From Citrus sinensis (lineage: Eukaryota > Streptophyta > Magnoliopsida > Sapindales > Rutaceae): a stretch of 64,000 nucleotides of DNA. Positions 45,778 through 58,230 of the stretch are shown one piece after another (the stretch's first letter is position 1; every line of letters begins with the position of its first letter). The DNA is taken from positions 22,487,501 to 22,551,500 of the forward strand of contig NC_068556.1 in the NCBI RefSeq assembly GCF_022201045.2, given 5' to 3'. The translations under genes were made by a program, and so were the position numbers. The notes under the pieces were generated by a model. That model was not told where the DNA came from and did no database searches. It saw only the letters and a list, made by a program, of their open reading frames with translations.

Positions 45778-48656
45778 ATGGCGAGATACAGGAGCCGGAG
45801 CTACAGTCCTCGCCGACGGAGCAGGAGTCCTCGGATACGTGGCAGAAAGCGATACGACGATGAGCCTCGCAGGTCTTACGGAGACCGACGGTCTCCTGCT
45901 CCCTCGGGCTTGCTCGTTCGCAATCTCCCTCTTGACGCTAGGTGACGTGACTCTCTCAACTCAAAGCTTGAATTTTATTTATTAATTAATTTATTTATAA
46001 TTTTTCTCCTCCGGCTAATATCCTTTATCTTATTTATATATTGTTTTTTAGGTAATATTTTCTATTAAAAACAAAAAAACAATAAAATTATGTGAGGTTT
46101 GATAAGTATAATATAATGTAGAAATAAGAAAATTAAGATATAATATTACTCTCAATTTTATATTATGATTGATAAAATAACTAAGGATTATTTACATTAT
46201 GTTGTGCAGGACGGAGGAACTTAGGGTTGCATTTGAGCGATATGGTCCGGTAAAGGATGTGTATCTTCCTAAAAATTACTACACTGGGTATGCTTTCTTT
46301 AACAAAAGTTGAAATTAGTTTAGTCTCTTACATATATTGTATATGAATTCTTGATTTTGCATTGGTATTATTTGGGTTTGCAGGGAGCCACGGGGCTTTG
46401 GATTCGTGAAGTTCCGTTATGCTGAAGATGCGGCTGAAGCTAAGCAACGACTCAACCATTCACTTATTGGTGGACGAGAGATAAAAATTGTCTTCGCTGA
46501 GGAGAATAGGAAAACTCCTCAAGAGATGCGTACGAGTGCCCGCGTAAGGTATTATGAATAATAGATGTTTTTTTTTTCCCTTTTTTGTATGCCATTTGGT
46601 TATTTTGGACCTCTTAAAAATTAGATTTTGATTTCATCATGTACTCAGATAGTTATTAACTTTTTTTTTTTAATTCTTGTAAAGTGGTCGATATGGAGGA
46701 AGCTCTAGGAGGACTCCACCAAGATCTCCAAGACGCCGTTATCATTGTCAGTTTAATTTATTCTTCTGTTTATTAGAACTTTCTGGCATGATCATGTTCA
46801 AGTTGTGGGGTTGCACTCATCTGAAGCTGTTTATTATAACGAAACTACTTCTGCAAATCAACTAGGCTTACCACTGTAGAATTATGCTAAATTATTTTTT
46901 CTCTTTTTGAATTCCAGCTTACTCCCGCTCACCTTCACCAGTGCGTGTCTCAAGGTACATTTCATCTGTCTGAATATGAAGAATTTCAGTTTGTTTCTTC
47001 ATTAATGTGGGGGTGGAGATTTTTTTTAAATTTTTTAATATAAAGCAAGATACCCCCCCCCCCCCCCCCAAAAAAAAGGATAATACAGGTAGCCTTTTAA
47101 TTGCTGATTTGTGGGATTCTTTTTGTTTGTTTATTTTTATTTGTATAATATTGCTTTAGCTTGGTGCAAAGAAAGCATAAATTGTATAATTAGTTAATGT
47201 GAAACGCTTGTTCAACCTCTGAAATTGGCAATGAAAAATTTTGTTTGGTTCAAAACATGCAAATTCTAATTTTTTTTATTGGAAGTTCGAGGAATCTGAC
47301 AGGTTTTGTGATGCTAATTTGGTTGTATTAACTTATTTCAAGCCTTTCACATGAAGACCTTACTTTGTTCAGACTGTTTGAATGCTAATGCATAGAGGCT
47401 TTTTGTTTTCCTTAGAGATCATGTAATGTGTTGCGATGAATATGAATGATATCTGCTGGTGGCCTTGTTGATGCAGATAGTAAAGTGAAAAGGGGGACTT
47501 TTAAAGACTTCAGATTTATAGAGATTAAAGAGAGAGATCATAAAGTCAAACAACATGCTTATCTTTCTATCAAAGCTTCTCAATATGTATTATCCATAGT
47601 CTCACCTTCACCAGCTATTCAGTGGAATTGGATCTCTTATTGTGTGACATCTGGTTTGTGAGGGTTACTACACTGAATGAATTGGATAGCTAAACTTCGT
47701 GTGAGAGATAACTAGTATCGTGAGGATACCTTTTTTTTTTCTTTCTTCACCAAGTAATTTTTCAATAAAAACTTGTTAAGTTTGATATCTTGTTTTGCAT
47801 ATACTATCCAGTTAAGAAAGAAAATAAAGCTTATAGTTGGCCAAAGAAAGAAATCATCTTCAAAGTGGAAAGCTATTCAAAGTTTTACCGGTAGAGATAT
47901 GATGGCTTTGTCCAAGAAAAAGATAAATTGAGGTTTTAGAAAGTTGGGGCAAAGAGAGCCATGAAGTTGTCCGATGGTGATCAATCAGTACAACATTTTA
48001 GAGCCTAACTTTCAATGTCTGGATCCACGTATCATATTTTTGTTCAGAAACATTGGAAAAGGTAAAGGTCGTGTTTTGATCAATAAGATTTGAATGAGGG
48101 TGTAAGTAGATTTTTTTCTCCCTCAAGTCAATTAAAAGATAATATTTTTTCAATTTTGATGATCTGGTTTGTTTTGAATTTGCTTTATTTTGGAAGTTTT
48201 ACAATGCTTACCGAGGATGGCGAGACTTTATTTTGTGAGAACTAGAAATGCATATAGTTTGTATACCGTATTCGTTGGATAGATATCTTCTTGTCCTATG
48301 TGCTAATTTGTTAGTTTGCTTTTTATATTATTTTTGTCTTTATTTTAAGAATCACTTATTTATTTATTTATTTATTTTTGAGTGAAGATTTCTTATTGGA
48401 TTAACTGTCTTGCTGCTGAGATAGGGATCGTAGGGCAAGGGATGATAATCGTTCTCCTAGGCAATCTAGATCTATCTCACGATCCCTTTCCCCACGCGAT
48501 GAGAGGGACTACAGGTCAAACGAGAGGTATCCTAGTCCAATGGAGAATGGTCGTCGGAGTCCACATGATGAGAGGGGTTATGAACCCAGCATGTCAAGGA
48601 GTCCTAGGGGTAACAGCCGCAGTCCTTCCAGGTCTCGTTCGCGATCTTACAGGTAG
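45778..48656 (+). CDS. SCL28: SC35-like SR splicing factor SCL28
   Basis: Exons 45778-45941, 46210-46287, 46384-46548, 46685-46746, 46918-46954 and 48425-48656 join in frame to 245 aa. The N-terminal RS-type extension (MARYRSRSYSPRRRSRSPR) is the mark of SC35-like (SCL) plant SR proteins. One RRM follows (about residues 46-125): RNP2 LLVRNLPL, RNP1 RGFGFVKFRY, with AFERYGPVKDVYLPKNYYTG between. EENRKTPQEMR is typical of SCL28. The C-terminus is an RS domain (YSRSPSPVRVSR, SRSPSRSRSRSYR). SCL28 acts in pre-mRNA splice-site choice in the nucleus. The final codons are AGG TAG, whose GT is also a possible splice donor to an exon at 49452 with its own stop. Intron 5 is long (1470 bp). Confidence 0.9.
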
Positions 48657-50740
48657 TTACTTCTCTTGGTTTCTATTTTTGATTTAATGGATATGTTAAT
48701 CTTCTTTACAGTTTAAACAATATCTACTTCCCACTTTGGGGTTACTAATCACTTTTACTTCATTGGGTCATAATGGGGGTTTTGGCTCATAAAATGGTTT
48801 TGAGATCCACAGAGTTTGGAGAATTTCCATGGAGATAATGGTTCCTTGGGTGGCTAAGTCAAAGTTGAATGAAGCCTTTAGGTTTTAGTTTTTGTTGCTG
48901 AATGGCAGGGTGGAGTTAGGTCTCAGGTTCTTATTTTACAAAGACGAGAGATATAGTGCATTTATTTACAGTGTGAGCAAAAAGTTACTGGAGCATTGCA
49001 AACAGATAATGCAGAAATGAAACTTCTTATCCTACGTTGATATCTGAATAGGCTTGAAACACACAATATGCACTGGTTAAATCATGTGGAATTACTCATG
49101 TCTGTCCCAGTTAAGGTAATCTGGTCCCAGAACACAAGTGTTGTTGATTTATAGCTCCAAATAGATGAAAGTTAAATTGCTAATTGTTGTCAATTGCGGA
49201 TTGGTTGATTTTGGTTCTCGCCATTGTGATACTCTGTAAGAAAATTTATTAACTTGTGTTCTTGACTTAATTTTCTAGTTTGTAGTACAATCAGCAACTT
49301 ATTTGAAAACAGGAATTGAACTTGGCAGCTGAAGTTTTTGGATTGGTTATAGTGTAATATCCAACTGATGAATTTCTTTTGCATGCATCTTTTTGTTGTG
49401 TTGGCTATATGTGGCAGCAAAATGATTTTTATTTTGTATCTTTTCATGCAGTACTCGCTGATGGATGTTGAAGCTTTTGTTCCTGTGGGAAGCTGCTACG
49501 CCTATAATGCTGTCATAAGAGTATAAGAATTAGTTTAGCGAGATGGGTATGTTAAGAATGTTGGTAAATGACTTAATGACTTGTATTACTGATGTTGGTA
49601 CACCTTTTGCATGTTTATACTTTTATATTCTAATATAGCTAGTCAAATGGTGTTTGTAATAGCTTATTGGAGATATTTCCTCAGTGTAGTCTGTTTCGTG
49701 GTGAAATTTTCTTTCATCAAATTTCTTTTGATAGAATCCTGTTTTTCTGGATTTATTAAACTTGTAGATTAACAAGGAAATTGGCCAAGACCAAATGGAG
49801 GCCAAATAAAATGTTTTGGAGGCAACCACATACTTCAAATCTGATGATTGAAAAATATAACTATCTGGTGAGTGCGATTTTGGTCCACTTTATTTGAAAA
49901 CTGGTCTAAAGATAGGCTTCTGTGAAAATTTGGATGCATCTTTCATAGTATTTGGAACACGCTAACCAAGCCGTCCGTGCGGAAAGAGGTGCGATATTTG
50001 ATTGCATAATTACTACCATTACAAGCCTTTATCAGGCCTGATGCTGCCTGAGCGTTGCGAAAACTAATATTCACATAATTGGCAGAATGTTGGTATTTAC
50101 AAATTAAAACAACTGCTAGTAATAAATCCACTCAACGCTCATTTCTGTATTCCAACTTCAGGGTGTGATTGTTTATCACAGAGTGTTAACTAATATTTTC
50201 ATTTAAATGTTTTTACCCAAGAACGAGAGCACTAGTGAATGAGGTTGCTTGGCCTAGCATTATTTGCGTGTTTTCTGCCCAATAGAACAAAGAACCAAGG
50301 TATCACACTTAAGTATCAAGCTAACATTTACGGGAAAATAAAAAAAGGAGAAAGAAAGATGCATTTAGCATTACCCTTTGAAAATGAAGGATGTTCAAAC
50401 TCACATTGCCTGACAAGAACAGGACCCGACACAGCATAGTGCTGCTGCCGCCTTAACCAACTTTCCTTTGTGGGCATGAAAAACAGATCTTCCGTTCAAT
50501 ACATAATTAATATTCAGTGGGTGATCTTAACAGACATTCCAATGGTGAAGGATGCATTCATCAAGTAGAATTGTCTTTTCAATCAAAAACATTTCCAGTG
50601 GGTGATCTTAACCGTACAAAAGGGGAATAACTCAAAGTGAAAGGGAAATTCCATAAACAAATGTTTGCAAGAATAGTATTTGCTCACTGCAAAGTGTCCT
50701 AACTTATTCTGGGCATCAAGTTACAGGTATCATTTGCCAA
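48657..50740. other. 3' regions between convergent SCL28 and NDUFA8 genes
   Basis: Most likely last intron, alternative terminal exon and 3' UTR of SCL28 up to about 49640 (acceptor gcag at 49448-49451, stop TGA at 49459-49461) and the 3' UTR/flank of the minus-strand NDUFA8 gene. Short ORFs at 49190-50439 have no family features. Confidence 0.5.
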
Positions 50741-52136
50741 TCAGTTCAGAGGGCATGTTTTCTCAAATGCTTGCTGCTCTTTGCGACAAAAATCAAACTC
50801 ATTTGTATGGTAATACAAGCAACCAACATATTCATCCATCTCCTTCGTGCACTTTTGATGAAGATCTTTTAGCCTGCAGTGCCAAATATTTCTCAATTTA
50901 GAAAATAGAAATCAACCAACCATAAAAGCTCTGGTTATTGTAGACCTTCCTATACATTTTGTGTAAGCTTCTATTAAAAATTTTCCTCTCAAGAATTACA
51001 TAAAAAATCATTTCTTAGTGTCACCCACAAATTATGAAGTTCCAACAGTGTCAGGAAACAAGCTGGTCATTAAATTATTATTGTAAATCATTCACGGATT
51101 GGAGAATCATGATACTTAGAATATTTGTTAGAATAGAGAGAAGCCATGATGGATGATTAAAGAACAGAGAGGAATAATACATCAATATACAAGACATGAG
51201 GGAAACTCAAAGTAGGGATTAAATGTAAGAAAACTCCCGACCGGGAAGACATTAAATTATCATCATATGCAACATGTAACCTACCATTAGCAAAAAAGGG
51301 GAAAAGCAAGTGCGGCAACTTGGGGGACAATGTATGACTTATGAAGAAAGAGTAAGGTGCAAATGACAAGATCCCAGTTCTATCTTGAAGGGAGTGAGTT
51401 CCCTAATTTTCTAATGACACAAATCCTATACCTGTTGCTTCAAGTCAGCAAGTTGTTCTCATTATTTGTAAGATTCCTAATTCAACCAAATAACGAGATA
51501 ATGTCAGGGAGTGAGTAGGAATGATGGTAGGTAATCCCAACGAGATAATGTCCAAAACATATCGACAGTTTCAGCTCAAACTTATTTAGAACTTTGAAGC
51601 GCTAGAAGTGGCAAGAAGTAACAGCAAAGTTCAACCAAATAACGAACCTTAAGCAAATTGAATTGGAAAGCTTAACATACTAATCTCTTGGTGGTTTCAT
51701 CACAAAATACTCTAATGCAAATCCATCAGGTCATAAAATATACAAAAGATCCCTAATCAGATTACATGCCGTCAAAAACAGCCTTACAAAAACACATTTC
51801 CAATGTTTATGCTTCCCAAAATCCACATTTTTCCCTTTAAAAAAATGAGACACATAATAATTCAATTCCTTTTCAGCTTGGTCAATTCATCAGCCGTTAA
51901 GCACAATTTCAGTGACATGAAAAAAAACCAAAAAAAAAAAAAACTTACAAGCCAAGGACGCAGCGAGTGACTTGGCGACCTTTATCGAGGCATTTTTCGG
52001 GATTGGGATCCTTCTGCTTGCATTTCAAAAACTCGACATTTTCATGTTGGCATCTCAATCCGATGTGCTTAGACGACGCCGTTAGCACTGCCGATGACGG
52101 GATCGGATCACCGCTAGGGTCCACAGCGGTTGCCAT
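50741..52136 (-). CDS. NDUFA8: NADH dehydrogenase 1 alpha subcomplex subunit 8 (complex I PGIV-type)
   Basis: Exon 1 is 51949-52136 and exon 2 is 50741-50873, with a 1075-bp GT/AG intron. The product is 106 aa, the normal plant length. The start is the Met of MATAVDPSGDPIP; an upstream in-frame Met at 52193 gives an unlikely extension. The protein has the twin CX9C pattern of intermembrane-space complex I subunits: CQHENVEFLKC and CLDKGRQVTRC in exon 1, CTKEMDEYVGC in exon 2, and a final CRKEQQAFEKTC with CX10C spacing. Such proteins are imported and oxidised by the Mia40 route and help assemble the membrane arm. No damage seen. It is convergent with SCL28. Confidence 0.94.
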
Positions 52137-52673
52137 CTCCAATCGATTATCTTCAAAAAAATAAGAAAAAAATTCAAACTTCGATTGATTCACATGATGT
52201 TTGGTTCCTCATGAAACGACAAAAAAAGAAAATAATTCGATGAATTATCTTTAAAAAAAAGTCATTTTAACCTAAATTTAATCCTACGATTTCACAAAAT
52301 TCTACATTTTCTAAGAAATTAAGGAGATAATGATTACTAGTTTTGAGCAAATAAAAATGGATCGAATAATTATTTACTTTCAGATGAACCTTTTGTCGAT
52401 TTCTTTGATAAGAGCTTTCTCTCCACCGAGAACGAGCTGTGAAACTCAAAGAAGAAGGAGATGAAAAATTTACTTTAGGGTACTGTCAGCTCCGCTAGTT
52501 GCTAAAGTGAGCCGGTTACACTAACGTACGCCAATTCAAAAATTTTAAAAAAAATAATTTTAAGGTTTTTTTGTTCATTTAGGAACAATGTAATAACTAC
52601 TGGATCCCTACGGTTATGTAGATTTAAATAAAGTAGATATTTGATCCCTTTAAGCAAACAAGTCCCTCATAGT
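52137..52673. other. NDUFA8 leader and promoter side
   Basis: No other gene. Purine/pyrimidine-rich transcript-like sequence reaches to about 52460 (gagaacgagctgtgaaactc). A 5' UTR intron is possible between about 52160 and 52380 but I cannot fix its borders. 52666-52673 is the left target duplication of the next element. Confidence 0.4.
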
Positions 52674-53655
52674 CAGGAATGGTAATGGGGCAGATATGGG
52701 TTGGATCTATTATGTTCCATATCCAAATCCATAATAAAAATCAAAATCTGTATCTGCTCCAGATCCGTCATAAATTCATATTTTTCGCTTCATATCCAGA
52801 TCCAAAAAAGAAATAAATATCTATATCTGCTCCAAATTCGAAAAAAATAAAAATCCAAATATATTCTAGATCTGTCATGAATTCTAAAACTCAGCAATTA
52901 AAAAGTAATAATTTTTTAGAATGAAAATTGAAGACTGAAATGTATTGATAACAAATAAATTATATAATTTTTCTCAAAAATATAATAAATATTGTAACTT
53001 ATACTTTTACAATAACAAATAAGAAAGATAATAAAATATCATTTAAAAGTAATTGTAAGAGTAAAATCAATATAATATTCTATTGTCTTCTTTATCATTC
53101 TAATATCCACGACACATCGATCCTTATTCCTATAACATTAGATAATGACATATAAATTAAATATGATTTATATTCAGTCCTTTATTATTTTTGTTATGAC
53201 CATATTTGAATAAATATATGAATAATTATATTCCTTAAAAATTATTTGGCCAATATAATAAAATAAATTACTAGGTTGTATTACTTGGCTTACAATTTGA
53301 ATATTGCATGTACATACTTTGGGCCTGACTGAAATTTAAATTTACAAAACTAACATTTAAGTTTTAAGAGTTTAAATACATGGTAAATACCACTAATATG
53401 CTATGAATAAAATTTATTATCATTATAATTCCACAATTATTAAGAAATTTTTAAAATTAAATTAAATTAAAAGATAGGTGGATATGGATATGGATTTAGA
53501 TATTAAGATAGATGCAAACCTGCTCCAGATCAGTCTTAGATCCGCATATCAATATCCAAATCCGATCCAAATTCATTTTAAACCGACCCAAATTCGATCC
53601 GATTAGATTTGAATCACGTGGATCTTAGGTAAGATCCAATCCATTGCCATCCCTA
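52674..53655. mobile_element. 982-bp hAT-type non-autonomous element
   Basis: Flanked by a perfect 8-bp target duplication ctcatagt (52666-52673 and 53656-53663). The ends are caggaatggtaatgg on the left and, inward from the right, tagggatggcaatgg. Subterminal sequence is full of gatatgga / tccagatccg / ccaaatcc words on both sides in opposite orientation, likely former transposase-binding repeats. The AT-rich centre encodes nothing. Confidence 0.9.
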
Positions 53656-53663
53656 CTCATAGT

Positions 53664-54703
53664 CATCGCCATCATCCGGTTAACAAACAACAACTTAAGT
53701 CTTAAGATGACTGAAATGCTCTTATCAAAGAAATTGCTGCCGTCGTTTATAACCCTATGACATTTTTAAATTTTCCATTTTACTCTTACTTAAAATTTAA
53801 AAGCTGCCTGAAACCCTCAAATATTTTCTCTCTCACGATTTCTCTCTATCCAGCAGCGCCGCGCCCTCTTCGATATTCATCCCCTTTTCCCAGCCTCTGC
53901 CGTAGATTCACCTCCCTCGGGTATGCTTCTCGTATTTCTTTTCATTCAATTTTTATTTGGATTATTAAAAATTGCATGTAAGATTAGACGAATAATGTAA
54001 AGAAAAAAAAAAAATACTGGATCGTATGTTGTTTCAGCACAAATTAGGTGTAATTATTGATCAATTATCTTCAGGTAGCTCGTGTTTGCATGGAGTTTCT
54101 AGATAGTATGAATAAGAGTAAGGAGCAAGGGTTCTTATTATGTTTCCTCTGAATGTTTCATGCGAGGGAGAAACAATAATGAGAGTTTAGAGCGAATTGG
54201 ATTAGCACTTTCAGTTAGTTGGAGGAATTTGTATATTATCTATTTGTAATTGTACTGAATAATTTTTGCATTGCATATATGATTTTTTGTTAGATCTTTT
54301 ACGATGATTGAATCTTCTGTGTTAGTTCCAGATACCAAAGTTCGTAACCAGCATGTCAGCATGTAAGCTGAGTCATGTCACTAAAACAGATTTTCATGCA
54401 TAGATGTCCAGACTTGGATCTTTCTCACAGCAGCAAAATTACATATATTTAACTGCTTTTCTCTCTTGATTTCTTTTTGTCCCTTGTTTTGGCCTTTAAT
54501 CTGGGTTAACTATTAATTCCGGTATTTATTATTTTTTCTTAGTTTTAATTTTCTGGTTTTACCATTCATTGTCTACAGTTTTACAAAGTTCAAGTTGATA
54601 TACAATCACTAGAAGGGATCACCACTACCCGGGGATATTACGAAGATTTAGTAACTTCTTAGATTTACTTTCAGAAGTAAGTGGGCATTTCATTTGTGGC
54701 GCC
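53664..54703. other. Spacer with a possible orphan 5' UTR exon
   Basis: About 53810-53920 is a C/T-rich stretch (ttttctctctcacgatttct) ending tccctcgg|gtatgc, which looks like the first, non-coding exon of a housekeeping-type plant gene on the plus strand. A candidate acceptor (cttcag) lies at 54070-54075, and the next ATG (54090) opens only a 20-codon frame. No recognisable coding exon follows before the large hAT element, so the gene, if there is one, may have been interrupted. Confidence 0.3.
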
Positions 54704-55298
54704 TAACTATGGCCAATAGGCCGTGCTGGCAACTGTCGGTCCACAAGGGCTCGTGGGCCGACACGGCACGAGCGGGCTCGTGCCCAGAAAAAGCCCACCA
54801 ACTTTGTTTTTTTTTTAGCATGCTTAAAAAAACCACGTGCCTAGCGTGCTTTATTCAAGCCCACGTGTCTGACGTGCTTTTTTAAACCTACCAACATAAT
54901 AATAATAATAGTAATAATAATAATAATAATATTCACAATCATAATCATATTAATTTTTATTAAGAGAGCAATTAACATTTTATTATTAGTTTATCACAAT
55001 TTCACAACTATATATTTTATTTCACAATAATCAATCATAATTCATAACACAACAATACATAAATTTAATTACATTTAATTCCATAGATCATAATAATAAT
55101 TAATTAAAATTACAAATACAATCCTCGAATAATCATTACAATAAGTCATAACTACGAAATATTAATATAACAAATCATAGGTCACAACTTACAAGTTACA
55201 ACTACAAAACACGAACTACGATCAATTGACGAATAACAAGTACGAAAAAAACATTTATTAATCACAACTATGGATACGGGAAACGAGCAAGGTTAATT

Positions 55299-55607
55299 CT
55301 ATCTCAGCTGGTGGCGAGCTAAACAATTTAACACGTGCCGACGTAAACCCAAGGTGCCATGGCTGTTTGAATAAATAACTTCTCGATGACAATAGTTGCA
55401 CCTTAAGATCATCCGCTTGTAAGGACGATGCAAACTATTATCTATTATTTCCTCCCTTATTGTAGTAAAATTTTGAAAAAGCTCATTTAAAAAACGACTT
55501 TTGGGCTGATTTAGCCTAGCGTTTTGTTGAGGTCCAACTACATCAACACCGTATTCTTGAGGGTGTTAAGGTTCTTCTGCATTCATATTATGTTGCTGCG
55601 GATTCAT
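55299..55607 (-). pseudogene. BED-type zinc-finger ORF opposite the transposase
   Basis: Reads MNPQQHNMNAEEP, a TAA codon at 55566-55568, then continues in the same frame to LNQPKSRFLNELFQNFTTIR, RMILRCNYC and LGLRRHVLNCLARHQLR with a stop at 55299-55301. CNYC...RRHVLNC fits the C-x2-C...H-x4-C BED finger found at the N-terminus of hAT transposases, and it differs from the finger at 57710-57800. It is about 102 codons with the one stop. Either a transposase relic or a separate small DNA-binding ORF. Confidence 0.5.
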
Positions 55608-57352
55608 AATGATTTTGGCTTTTAGAATATTGGAAAGTTTGAGGAAAAAGAAGAAGAATTGTGAAGCATCATAGCATAATGGCGTGTATATATAATATTA
55701 GATAGTAATAAAAAGACAAAAATTAATTTTATTTACTTTGTTGGTGGGAGTAAAAAGAGTAAGTAAAAAAATATTTAGTGAAATATAAATATAGCCGTGA
55801 GGCAAGTGCTTGGTTGGCAACTTGGCATGTGGGAAAAAAAATCTTAAATTATTTAAAAATCTGCAATTTGCATGTCTGCATGTGTACTATATGACAAGTT
55901 GACAACTACCGTTTTGAAAATTTGAGTTGAGAATTTAAATTCAAAGAAATAAAGTACTCTACATAATGAATGCAAGCTCCTCCCGTACTACTAGTTTACT
56001 ATTATAATATTATCTCATCAACACACTTGTGATATGATTTATTAACATTGTGATAGTTGTGTGATTCTCTTGTAACAATGAACCATAATTTTTTTTTAAT
56101 TTAATATGTTGTTTTGAAAAAAAATTAATTACAAAAATTATTTTAAAAAATAAATAACGGTGCACTTAGAAAATAATTTTTTCTAATTATTAAATAATTA
56201 AAAAATTCTAAATTAATTTTATTACTCACCCAGCGGATAAAAATTTTTTTGAATTAATTGAATTAAAAAAAATTTCTGAATTAATTGAAATACTCACCCA
56301 ACGGACAAATGTTTTTTTGAATTAACAGTAAAATTGATATGACTACTCAATTTTACAATATAAACAGTCGGGCTCTAATTATCAATTAATGTTTTCTGAT
56401 TTTTAATGACAAAATTTTTAAATCAATTTCATATTTTCATTATTCACCCAACGGACAAAAAAAAAACTGAATTAATTGAATAAAAAAATTTCTGCATTAA
56501 TTGAATTAACAATAAAGTTGATATGCCTTTCCAAAAAAAAAAAACAATAAAGTTGATAGACTTGACTAGTCAATTTCACTTTCACAGCATGGGCATTCAT
56601 GACTCAACAATTAGACTTGACTAGCTTACAGAATTTGTAAGCTACAGATTGCAGCATCAGCCGTTGGATGTGGAGTGAGAAACTAAACAATAGACAATCG
56701 AATGGTGGGAATGGGATGACGGGAGATGTTTGTTACAGTCTTGCAAAATCGATACCATAGAGTCATAGACAGATCCCTCAACAATTAATTTTTAATAATA
56801 AAAAATTCTAAATTAAATCAATTACTCACCTTACAATTCCAAGTTTCCAATGGACAAATGAATGATAAAATATAACTGTTTAATTTGCTGTAGCCTTGCA
56901 GAGTTGCAGGAAGTTTTGTAGTTGTAAACTTGTAGGTTTGCAGCATGTTTGCCCGTTTTTTACTGTTAAAATATTTATTTTTTTATTTGCCCGTTTCTAA
57001 CCGTTAATATGTTTACTTTTTTATTCTATTTAAACGATTAAATTATTTTCGAATTCATCTCACATTCTCACTTCTCAATTTCTAATTCTTTATCTCCTCG
57101 TTATCTCTCTTATCTCATCAGTCATCTCTAGTTTCTGCTTGCCCAATCTTTTTTGCTACAATTCCAGTGCCTTTATTTACCAAAACACTAATTATATAAA
57201 ATGTCTCACTCTCATTTCGAGTTAGATGAGAATTTTAATTTTGTTGAAGAGGGAGAGGAAGTTGCAAATGAAGAAATTGCTGCACCAGAATTTGATCCAA
57301 GTAATATATTTATTGTCCCACCTGAACGATCGTCTCCTACTTCTCAAGCAAG

Positions 57353-57587
57353 TCACGAAATGCAAGCAATTTTTTTTCCAACCTCCATTTACCATTAATC
57401 TCATGTATAGAGTGCGAAGTCACATAAAAATAACCAACCATATTAATACCAGTCCAACAATCAGAAGAAATTGAAATAACACCATTAAAATTGATAAAAG
57501 TATTAATTAAAAGTTTTTTCATGTCATGGAAAATTTTAGTTAAATCACATTTTAATGTATTTCTAGGCACTTTCTTAAGTTGAGGTT
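57353..57587 (-). repeat. Inverted duplicate of transposase segment, arm A
   Basis: 235 bp that is the reverse complement of 57996-58230 with about one mismatch (cacattttaatg against cgttttaatg in inverse). On the minus strand it encodes the same residues as arm B, including SSDCWTGINMVGYF. It interrupts the N-terminal transposase frame after SQASHE. Confidence 0.95.
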
Positions 57588-57995
57588 CAACTGCCGGTCC
57601 TACTTCTTCAACTGCCGGTCCTACTACTACCTCCAAATGACAAAGAACATCGATTGTTTGGTTATGTTTTACTTTGAAAAAACGTCAAAACAAAAAAGGT
57701 GAAATGGTGGATCAAGCAATGTGCAAATATTGTTAATCTGCTTTAAGTGCCAAAAGCAATGGTGGAACTGGACATCTTAGACGACATATGGAAACTTGTC
57801 AGACAAAACACGTGCCACAAGACCCAACACAAACCCAACTCTCACAATATGGTTCTGGATCTTCTGGTATAACATCATTCAGATATTCACAACAGAACAT
57901 GCAAGAAGGATTGACTCGGTATATTGCTGCAGCAGAACAACCTTTAACATTATCAGAAGATGAACGTCTAATAAATTTTTTGCAAAGGTATGTTC

Positions 57996-58230
57996 AACCT
58001 CAACTTAAGAAAGTGCCTAGAAATACATTAAAACGTGATTTAACTAAAATTTTCCATGACATGAAAAAACTTTTAATTAATACTTTTATCAATTTTAATG
58101 GTGTTATTTCAATTTCTTCTGATTGTTGGACTGGTATTAATATGGTTGGTTATTTTTATGTGACTTCGCACTCTATACATGAGATTAATGGTAAATGGAG
58201 GTTGGAAAAAAAATTGCTTGCATTTCGTGA
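57996..58230 (+). repeat. Inverted duplicate of transposase segment, arm B
   Basis: The in-place copy within the transposase frame (from QLKKVPRN to KLLAFRE). Arm A lies 408 bp upstream in opposite orientation, so a transcript crossing both could fold into a 235-bp duplex with a loop of about 408 nt. Confidence 0.95.

Noticed and set aside
57337-57636. Minus-strand ORF with hAT transposase sequence as a second transposase gene
   Set aside because: It is the inverted duplicate arm of the plus-strand transposase, not an independent gene.
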